A DNA stretch of 17,449 bases, from contig JAHBMJ010005356.1 of assembly GCA_018398765.1 (NCBI GenBank), positions 30,558 to 48,006 of the forward strand, in the 5' to 3' direction. Below are positions 1-10,125 of this stretch, one piece after another. Position 1 is the stretch's first letter, and each line of letters begins with the position of its first letter. Origin of the DNA: Chromera velia. Its lineage: Eukaryota > Sar > Chromeraceae. The notes beneath the pieces are model-generated. The model had not been told where the DNA came from and made no database searches. It saw nothing but the letters and a program-made list of their open reading frames with translations. The translations under genes and the position numbers were made by a program.

Positions 1-17
1 CCTCCTCTCTCTCTCTC

Positions 18-48
<31 letters not shown>

Positions 49-317
49 TCCCGCTTTTTTTTGCATTGATTCACTGGTCCGCAAAGCCATTCATTCTTGT
101 GTCAATTGACTCATTCTTTCGCTGATTCACCCGTGAATGCATTCATTCGTTCATTCATTCAATCCGTCTCTGGTCGACTCATTCATCCATTCAATCGTTT
201 ATTCAATCACTGCTTCAGAAATTGAGTCATTCGTTCACTCATTTTTGTTTGGGCTCATTGACTCCCGCACTCAGTAAACCATGTGCATCTCTGTGCATCA
301 ATTTCTTTTGAGTGCAG
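1..317 (+). repeat. Intron 3' part with CT, GT and CATT repeats
   Basis: CT tract at 4-20, GT tract at 22-48, then loosely repeated cattcatt/ttcattca to about 250. No coding frame is convincing. The acceptor at 317 closes it. The upstream exon is outside the window. Confidence 0.6.
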
Positions 318-451
318 GAGAAGTTTCGGAGGCTCGAACACGACGGCAGTTCCTCTCGGCCTTCTTCAGAGCACGCGATGAGGACAAACTCGATGAACGG
401 TTGTTGACCTTCCGGCTCTCAGAGAGAAAGTACGAGCCTGCCCCTGCAGAG
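318..451 (+). CDS. Gene A exon 1 in window (internal exon)
   Basis: Acceptor agtgcag ends at 317; donor gtgcgt at 452 is followed by two more GTs at 4-nt steps. The first two bases complete a codon from an upstream exon outside the window. The other two frames contain stops. The product is charged and probably helical ([20 protein letters not shown] ... [15 protein letters not shown]). It ends in phase 0. Confidence 0.7.
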
Positions 452-1156
452 GTGCGTCGGTCAACTGACACCTAGCGCCTTCTTTCTCCCTGTTCCTGTG
501 CCATCAGAGCCTATCCCTGCAAATGTAGCTCGGCAGAAATGCAGGCTCCTCTAGTCCAATAGAAACGACCCAAATGGTATCCGCTTTTCAGTTGTTTGTC
601 ACTCATACTCATACAGAAATCTTCTTCGGTGTCTTCTGATGTGCTTTGAGAATGGAGGGACAGAGCTGGAGCTAGGAGGGCTGACCGAGAAGTTCTCTTG
701 GGCTTAAGATTTTGATCGGTAATACTGAAAGCTAGCCGCACTGAAGATCGGTAGCCAAGCAGCTGACCTCCCCCCGTGCGCGCACTTTTTTTTGTGCTTC
801 CGTGTAGATAGATACCCAGCTGCTTGCTGCACATGCGCCCATGCATTCATTCATTCATCCATCCATCCATTCCTGCTCTATCTGCCTGCCTGCAGTGCGA
901 GATCACGGAGCCAAAGCTGCCGATCGAAAAGAAGAAGTGGATGGGGCTGATTTCTGTGGAGTCCACCAGCAGACCTGCTTTCCTAGATGACCCCGGAAAG
1001 ACGGGAAAGTTAGTTCTTTCTCTCTCTCTCGCTCTCTCTCTCTCTCGCCCTCTCTCTCTCTTTCCCTCTCTTTCTCTCTCTCTCTCTCTGTTTAAGAGAG
1101 AGGGGGGGGGGGGGAAGAGATTGGACGAACAAAAAGAAAAAAGGACGGAAGAAGGA

Positions 1157-1187
<31 letters not shown>

Positions 1188-2362
1188 TGGACAGATAGAA
1201 AGAAAGAAAGAAAGAAAGAAAGAAAACAGAAAGAAAAAAAGAAAGAAAGAAAGACAGACAGACAGACAGACAGACAGAAAGAAAGAAAGAAAGACAGACA
1301 GACAGACAGACAGAAAGAAGGAAAGAAAGAAAGAAAAGCGGAAAGGAAGGGAGGAAGGGAAACGAGTGAAAGGTGAAAGAAAAAAAACAAAAGAAACGAA
1401 AAAGGAGAGAAAAGAACTGTGCGATAACGCACGTGTACATATATTAATGCCTGCCTGTCTCACATATACACGTACGGCGCAGGTTTTTCCCCCAGCTGAA
1501 GGCCTGCGTTGAAGAAAGAACACAAAAAGAACCCGCCGAGCTGTCCGATGAGTGCAAGGAACTTGCGTTCTCGAGTCAGTCTTCTTCCTCCTTTCCCTGC
1601 TGCCCTCCTGCCCTCTCTCTATCCGTTTAGTTTTTTCACTCCTCTCAGCCTTGTTGGTACTTTTCTGTATGGGCGGTGTTCTGTTTGTGTGCTTTCCTGC
1701 CTGTCTCTTAACTTCCTCTGTCTGTCTGCTTGTATTAGCGTGTCATTAGGAGAACGGAACACTTCACCGACAGTGTCCCTCTTCCTTCGATCTGTCTTTC
1801 TGTCCGCTTCTCTGCTTGTTTGCGGGCGCTTTCCCTCCCTTCGACACTAGCTGATGATAGTACGTGAAGGAACTGCAGAGCCCTTCTTTTGTTTTGTGCG
1901 AGAAAAAAAAAGGAACGTCTGGAAGGACACAAAAGAAGGAGGTACTCACTCGACCACAGAAGGAGTATCCATCTCTTCCTCAATTCCTTCCTGCCCCTGT
2001 GTGCGTGCGTCAACGCAGCAAGGAGACGCTCCCAAGTCACTCACCCAGAAGACGACCCGAAGGCGACCCGACTATTCGACCAACCCGGGGAAGACATCAA
2101 CGGCATTCTCAGGAGCTCCATGTTCGTGCATCAGGTTGGTTGGCATGGAGCATGCAGCCACACCCACACACACGCAGCCTGTCAGAGAGGCGGGCCGGCA
2201 GAGGGGCAGGCAGGCAGGTGGCCTTCCTAGATTAGATAGAGCATGAGAATCTAATTCTTTGATGTATTAGTGAGACTATGCGAGAGGAAGCGTGTTGATT
2301 ATTTTCATGACGAATGCGTGAGGCCTGCTCAGAACGCTCCACCTTGTATGCATATTTGAATA

Positions 2363-2400
<38 letters not shown>

Positions 2401-3088
2401 CAATGCTCACGGTCCCATGACCAAAACACCCACTCTTTCGTCTCGATTGCAGTTTTGGATCACCAGAACCGTCCAGAAAGATTACCGATTTTTTACTGTC
2501 ATGTCTTGCTCTCCCCTCCCCTCCCCATTTCCCCCCCTCCCCCTCCCCCCTTGTATGCCTTTGTGCGATGTCATGCACTGCAGCTGTCCGTCACCCTGGC
2601 CCGTGCACAACATGAAGCGTCCAGTTTCGGGTTCGTCGGCTCGGGTGGGATGTGGGGGACACACAGTAAAATCTTGTAAGAAAACATCAAATGGAGTTAT
2701 TGCAACAACTCCCGTCTCCGGATTTTCATATCGAACATCCTTTCGCCTTTTTTTTTTATGTATCAGAGAAAAGTGCTCTCCTTTTCGAGTATCCAAAGCT
2801 TGGGTTGACTGCCTGGTCCTGAGCGAAGAAATAAAGGAGGCATGTGTGCGGAGAGAGAAAGAGGTGGGGAAACTTACTTCGGGGGTCCAGTTGCTGAAGT
2901 CAGAAGACCAGAGAGGCTCACACACGCGACCGTGATTTATGTATCTTCATCTTCGATCGCTCACGTCTGTCTGTCTGTCTCCTGAACCGGAAGCAACGGT
3001 CTGTCTGTCTGTCTGTCTGTCTGTCAACCCGAACCGGCAGCAACGGAGGAGCTGTACTGCATTCAGGCTTTGTAAATACGCTGCTTCC

Positions 3089-3128
<40 letters not shown>

Positions 3129-3431
3129 AAAATCAGAGACGTCTCTTTCAGAGGCTCTCCAGTCCCTCAGGGCTCTGATTGTGCCAGCCATGGACTCTCT
3201 CTTGGGCCAGGTGGGTTTTCGGTTCAGCCATTCACTTTCCTTCCGGTCGATTGTTTGATGTTTCTCTCCTTTGCAGAATGTTTCCCTGATTCCCTCAGTC
3301 TGCCATTCCTTCTCTTAGTATTTTCTTTTACGTGCTCAAGGGTGGAGAAGAAGACATGCTGCCTGTCACTCGAAGCTTTTTACAACGCACGAAGCTTTCT
3401 ACAACTCTGTGCTTAGGCAAACAGGTCTCCT

Positions 3432-3462
<31 letters not shown>

Positions 3463-6400
3463 AGGTGTGTGTGTTTGTTTGTGGCTCGGGCGGGCTCGGG
3501 GGGAGAGCGCGAGAGAGTGAGTCCCCCTTCTGTTTGTTTCCTTCCTGGAAGGAGGAGTGCTTGGAGGTAACCCTGTCATGTAAGTGCATCATGGGGAGGA
3601 TCGAAGCGAGGTAGATCGATCAGATACAAAAACGAATTAATGAATAAAAACGACTCCATCTGTGTCCGTGCTGCAGCTGGACATCCCATATCAACTACCA
3701 AAATATACTGACGAAGCCAATGAGGCATCTGCTTCCCGTGAGTATTTGTTTTTTTTTCTTTTGGGGGGAGGGTCCCTTCTCCGACGCTTCTTTGCCGCGT
3801 TAATATTCCCTTCCGCCTTCTTTCTGTCCTTCTCTCCCACCTTCCAGCTCCTCCTCTCTGCTTGAGGCTGCAAACGGATAATCGCAGATTTCTGTGACTT
3901 CTTGGTCTGTTTTGTTTGTCATTTGTCTGTCTGTCTGTCTGTCTGTCTGTCGTTCTGTCTGTCTGTCGTTCTGTCTGTCTGTCTGTCTGTCTGTCTGTCG
4001 GTATACATGTGTATCCTCTAGGCTACTTGCGAGCCTGTTATCTTGCAAGCAGGATCCACAAATGTCCATTTGAATGTCTCTTGCATGAGCCTACTTAATT
4101 CTGAATTGCTGAATTGTCTTTGTCTCTCTCCAACCCTTTGTCTCCCTTCACGCGTCTCTCTCTCGATCTGGCCTTCTCTGCAGCTTCGACAGCGGCCCCT
4201 GCAGGTGGAGACGTGACGAGTTCCTGGGAGGAATTTGAGAGGAACATCCAGACAGGCGACATCTACCTAACAGGGTGGGTGGGTGGGTGCATGGGGGGGG
4301 CGCTCGGGTGATCGATAGAGTCTTTTTTTCTTTCTTTGTTGCACTCTCTTTCGGGCAGTGTGGATGCATGATTCATTCTTCATTGCGGTGACTCCCCGAC
4401 TACCGCCTTCCTTCCAGCATATGTGGAGATACGCATGCAGGGTGAGATCCAAAGTCAGCAGGCATCCTGGGGGTGAACGGTTTGAGTAGCTTTTACACAC
4501 TAACGAGTTTGAGGTGTTTCCATCTTTTGTGTTGATGTGAGAGTAAAAAAGGAATAGCAGAGTTCGTTCCTGTTCTGAATTTTCTCACCGCTGCTCTATA
4601 GATGCCCTCAACTCAAGTCAACGCAATCACGCAACACAATACAATCATGCAGAGGGTTGACCAAAATGCACGGCGGATCCTTAGCGCTCCAATGTAATGC
4701 AATTCTGTATGAAAATGAATGCAGAGGGTTGACCCAGGGCAGTCGCATCATGCACCACCGTCTGGGGGTCCCCTTCGACCATTCGGGTATGATCGTCTAT
4801 CTTTATGATATCCTCCCCGACCAGTACCTCCTCGGCATGTGCAAGAAGTTTGCGGCCTCTCGGTACGTCGGTTTTGCACTCTGTTGTTTTCATCGCATTC
4901 GATCGGCTGCATGACACACACATATGCGCAGGCGCGCGCGCATAGACGCTGCCAGAACTTGCCACACGTACTTTGCTCGGCCAAGCAGCAGCTGGGTTTC
5001 GGAAGAAAGACGAGACGGAGATTAGTTGTATGGATTCTGATAGCAATTGAAAGACTGTTTTCTCCTGCCTGCCTGCCTGCCTGCCTGTCTCCCTGCCTCG
5101 ATCGTTGCTTCCTTCTCTTTCTGTCTCTCTGGCTTGCTGCCTGAATTTCTTCCTGCAGGCCTGTAGGAGGTCTGGGTGAGTGCCTCAAATTCCTGCAGGA
5201 GCCCTTCGTGCTGGAAGTCCTTGGGCCTGGGGGGGTCAGTCTCTCTTTCTGTATTTCTGTCTGTCTGTCTGTCTGTCTGTGTGTCTGCCACTTAGCCTCT
5301 CTGTATTTGTATCTGTCTGTCTGTCAGTGACTGAGTGGGGCAGATAGACAGACAGGACAGCGCGCAGGAAGGCGGTGGGTGATTGTGGGGGGGGTCCAAA
5401 AGATTGCCTGAGAGAGACTGAAGGGGGTGTCAGGGACCGGTTCACGTAGCGAGGTGGCTGGGTGATCCGAGAGAGAGAGAGAGGCGGAGAGAGAGAGAGG
5501 AGTCGGTCAGAGGAGTGGAGAGGACAGGACAGGTCGTGCGGTCAGGGGGGGGACCTCCCTTGGAAGTGCGAGGGGTGCGGAGTGAGAGGCCATGGGGGGG
5601 GAAGAGAAGAGGAAAATGAATGATCGTGTGTGTGTCTGAGCCCTTTAAAATTTGCACGGCGGATCTCAATTTAAGGTGCACATTTATTGTGTCTGTCTAT
5701 GTCTCTATCTATCCATCTCTGTAAACAGGATGTATGGGACATGATTGCTGACCCTCTTCGCGACCTTCTGACCTGCGACTTTTGGCACAACGACTCGGAG
5801 AACCCTCGGGGGTCCCTTGACAGGGGCATCGTCTGCAGCAAGTACGGGAACTTTAGGTCCGTCCGTCCGTCCGTCAGTGCAGACAGGGAGGGGAAATCAA
5901 TTCGTGATCGAAGCTTTGTATGACTCCCTTTCTTTGATTTGACTCTGCAGTCCTGCATATTCAGGCAACTTCCTTTAATTGTGCGATTGATTCCCTTCCT
6001 TACTTCCTTGTATCCCCGTCCTCCTCTGTGTGTGTGTGTGCAGGAAATCGGGTGGCATCAGTCTGCAGCCTCTGTGGGACTCCGTCTTTGAGGCGAACCT
6101 TCGGATGATAGGGTCGACCAAGGCATCCTGTTGGGTCCGTCCGTCTTTCCCCCCTTTCTTCCTTCCTTCTCTCTTTCCTTGTGTACGATGATTGCATGTA
6201 TAGGTGTTTGGGCAGAGCGGATCCCCCGTGCTGGCCGTGCGCTTCGTCCTTAAGGCAAACACTGCGCTGGCTGCGTTTTTGTTACTCTTCTTCTTCTGTC
6301 TCTTCTTCGTTTTGTAGGTTGCTGGGAAAACGTACTCGAACATACATGACATCATATAGAATAGGGGGGAATACACAAAAGGCCGAATGTATCAAATGAC

Positions 6401-6831
6401 ATGGGGTGACAAGGGTGGATGATACGTCAAGAAAACATGCATCACAAGCGACAGAGAGGGAAATCTGAAGACTCAACAACAATATGAAGATCTCGTGGAT
6501 GTAAATGAGAGGGCAAAGCATGTGAGAAATTCTGAAGAAAAAAAGGAAGTTTGTGTTTGCCCGGCTTCGTTCTTCTTGTGTTTGTCCACTTCGACCGACC
6601 GCGCCTGAATGTGACTGTGCTCTGCTGTCGTGAACCCATGCAGCCACAGGTGTGCTCCTTCGCTCGTTGATTCGCGATTGACTCATGCATGCATTCAGTC
6701 TCTCATACATTCAGCCATGAAATCTTTGAATGATGCATTTCCTTTCATGGCCTGCTCCATCCATCGGATTTCTGCCTGTCTGCCTTCAGGGAACTGTCGC
6801 TGTTCGTCATCTACGTCATGAATCTGAACTG

Positions 6832-6867
<36 letters not shown>

Positions 6868-8564
6868 TTCTTCTAGGGCATTTTCTGTGTTTGTGTGTCT
6901 CTTTCTCCTCTTCCACTCAATTGGCATATTATCTCTTTTCTCGTTTGTTTTTGCTGGTGCGCTGGTCGTTCGTGGCCGTATTTCCATTTTTATTTGTTTG
7001 TCAACGAGTGGTGCCCTTGGGTCTGTTTGTTATTTGAGCTGTCCCACTCTTCTTGTTCGCCCGTCTAGCTGTCTGAGTGGTTCTTTCTTTCATTCTTTCT
7101 TTATCTATCTATCTATCTGTCTATCCATCTATCTGCATTTTTGCATTCCTCCCTCTCTGTCATTTGCCTGCGGTTGGTTGTCTTTCTTCACGCGCCGAAT
7201 CAATCACAACATAAAGCGTACAAGCACAGAGAAAGAGTCACCAGAAGTTTTGAATAAAGGCCTGATCTTCTCATGTGTGTGCTGATGTGAAAAAATGAAA
7301 TTGCAGACCAAGCGGCTGATCAAAAGAGTCATCATGGAAAACATTGAGTCGACCTACAAGCCAGACATTGAGTCAGTCAGTCAGTCAGTCAGTCAGTCAG
7401 TCAGTCAGTCAGTCGGTCAGTCAGTCAGTCAGTCAGTCAGTCAGTGAGTGTGTGAGCGAGTTAACGTCCACGCACAGAACTCTACTCGTCCCTTCTCTTC
7501 ATCCGTCTTTCAATTCCGAAACATGCACTCACACTAGCTTCAGGACGCAGTAGAAACATCCGCACCGATCCATATTTACAGAGGAACAAAACTGAAGCTG
7601 TCCAAGAGCGACGTACAAGCGACGCAAAGGTCACCTACCCACCATGCTTTCCCTCCTCATCGGATTACCTCTTTGTGTGCGTGCGTGCAGACAGCTGGAG
7701 CGGTGCACGCAGTTCGCAGATGAGGTCCGTCGAAACGACCAAACAGGCAGCCCAATATGAGTGCTTTTTCTTCCCATCTCTCCTGTGCGACTTCACTTCG
7801 CCCGTCACTTCTTCTTCTTCTTCTTCTTCTTTTTCGTCAAGTTCCTTCCCTTCGTCCAATCTGGTGGTCATCAGTTTCTCTGGGTGGTCCAGTCTGACGA
7901 ATGAAGATAAAATTCTGAGGAAGCAAAACAAGAAAGCAGTCGTGCTCAGAAGGTAACAAAGAGAAGACAAGAACAGGCACAGAATAAATCAACACAAGAA
8001 AGATCCAATGGGACGGACGGAAAAACGGAGGACCTGCAGGAATGAGAGAGAGAGGGGGGTATAAATTTGCTTTTGATTCGATGCCCTCCTCCCCCCTCCT
8101 TCTCTCTCTCTTGCTTCGTCCCTGTGTGTGACAACGTTGTGAAGCGAGGTGCAGATCACATTCGGAATCAACGCCATTCAGAATTTCATTTTCATACACA
8201 TGGAATCTGTATGTACAGAATTTCATTTCATACGTACAAAGGAATTCTGTATGAAAATAAATGCGTGCAGATCACATTCGGAATCAACGCCATTCAGAAT
8301 TGGTACCAACGAAAGACGCTCACATGGGTGACCGCACCCTGGAGGTCCGTCTGTCTGTCTCTTTGCCTGTCTGTTCTTTCTTTGCCTGTCTGTCTGTGCG
8401 TCTGACGGTATGCGTGGCTATGCGGGAGGGGTCTGGGGAGAAGGGTTTTCTTCTCACGTCGTTGGCCTTTGACAATCAGGATGCTGCTCTCTTCATGTCT
8501 CGAGTTCCAGAAGTCATCAAAAATATCCTGAAGTCGATAAAAAGATTTGATGCCTGCTTCTTTG

Positions 8565-8605
<41 letters not shown>

Positions 8606-8607
8606 CG

Positions 8608-8653
<46 letters not shown>

Positions 8654-8660
8654 TCTCTCC

Positions 8661-8708
<48 letters not shown>

Positions 8709-9033
8709 GTCTGTGTGTTCATGAGGATCAATCGATCGACCTGGCGGATTGCTGGCTGGCTGGCGGGCTGGCTGGATAGATGGATAGATGAACAGATGGA
8801 TGGATAGATGGATAGATGGATAGACGGATGGATAGATGGATGGATGGATGGATGGATGGATAGATGGATGGATGGATGCATGCAGAAAGAAGAAGGGCAC
8901 TGCGTTCTTCTGCACGGAGTACACAGCTGTTCTGCTGAAGAGAATGGGGACGATCAAGAGCGGGGTCACGACGGGACTGATGACTCCGGGGGACCTGGGA
9001 AAGGTTCGTTCGTTCGTTCGTTCGTTCGTGTGT

Positions 9034-9064
<31 letters not shown>

Positions 9065-10077
9065 CTCGTCTGACAACATGCAGCCAGGCAGGCAGTTAAC
9101 CAGTGACAATGTGTCAAGCAGAAATAAACGGATGGATAGATAGATAGATGGATGGATGAATTTTGTCTGCATGTTTTTTTCTTTCACACAAAGAGCACAT
9201 GGCCGGACGTGTCTGGGATAGAAAGAGAGTCTCTGCGTAGTGAGGAGGTTTGGGTTACCGATGAATTTGTGCGTGCGAAAAAGGGACTCATTCATTCATT
9301 CATTCATTCATTCAGTTCTGCTGAGTGCCTTTTGTCATTCTCCTTTCGTTGCCCTGACGTCGGTCGGACGATTGTGAAGATCGATGGATGAGATATCGTG
9401 AGTGAGTGAGTGAGTGAGTGAGTGAGCGAGTGCATGTGTATGTGTATGTGTGTGTGTGTCACTGATGGGGGATGCATCGACGACCTTCAGGTCCACCCGA
9501 ATAGTCTGGAGGCGAACGGATACGTCACGCCATTGGAAGAACGGAAAAAGGGGGACGTGAGTCCGATCCTTCAGGATTGGCTTCGGTCAGTGCATTGCAG
9601 CGTGGCTGCATGGGCTTAGTCTGTGTGATGTGACGTGATGAGACAACTCAGTTTATTCGCTGTGCACGCACAACATGCACATGCACTAATCTTGTGGTGG
9701 CATAGATTTAGGGAGCGTACCGGATGACGGAGTAAGACAAAACGGCAAGTCAGATCATGAAGTGAACGTTTAAAAACAAATCCGTGCTCGCTGTTGTTTG
9801 TGTGTATAATATAAGAGAGACGATCATTCTGTGATTCTATCGATCAGGTTTTTGGACCTCTCCCAACTGCAACAAGAGGATGTTGCAAGAGAGGAGATGG
9901 GGGCCCGGCCGCTCGTCCTCCCTCTCCGTCTCCCTTTCTACCACCACAACCCTAGAGAGCCCCCCCTCTGCACCCAGTGCTTCAGGAAGGCCAACGCAGG
10001 AGACGGGTTCGGGACGGTAGACCAAAAGACATGGTAGGTAGGGCGGTGAAGGCTCAGGTGGTAAGTGATTATGGTGC

Positions 10078-10125
<48 letters not shown>

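Noticed and set aside
847-1523. Long minus-strand open frames rich in Phe/Leu/Ser and Cys
   Set aside because: They are translations of GACA/GAAA and TC microsatellites in an intron of gene A; the amino acid pattern simply cycles with the repeat.
3273-3316. Possible exon after tttgcag (reads [13 protein letters not shown])
   Set aside because: Stops quickly, and the only in-phase donor would leave a 21-nt microexon; exons 7 and 8 join without it.
8294-8969. Minus-strand open frame of 195 codons, and overlapping frames
   Set aside because: Made of GATG/GATA and TC repeats (His-Pro-Ser-Ile and Arg-Glu cycling) across introns and exons of gene A on the other strand.
9340-9427. Possible exon ending at a GTGA donor-like array (9398)
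   Set aside because: Every frame either meets a stop before 9398 or has no acceptor after its last stop, and exons 21 and 22 already join in phase.
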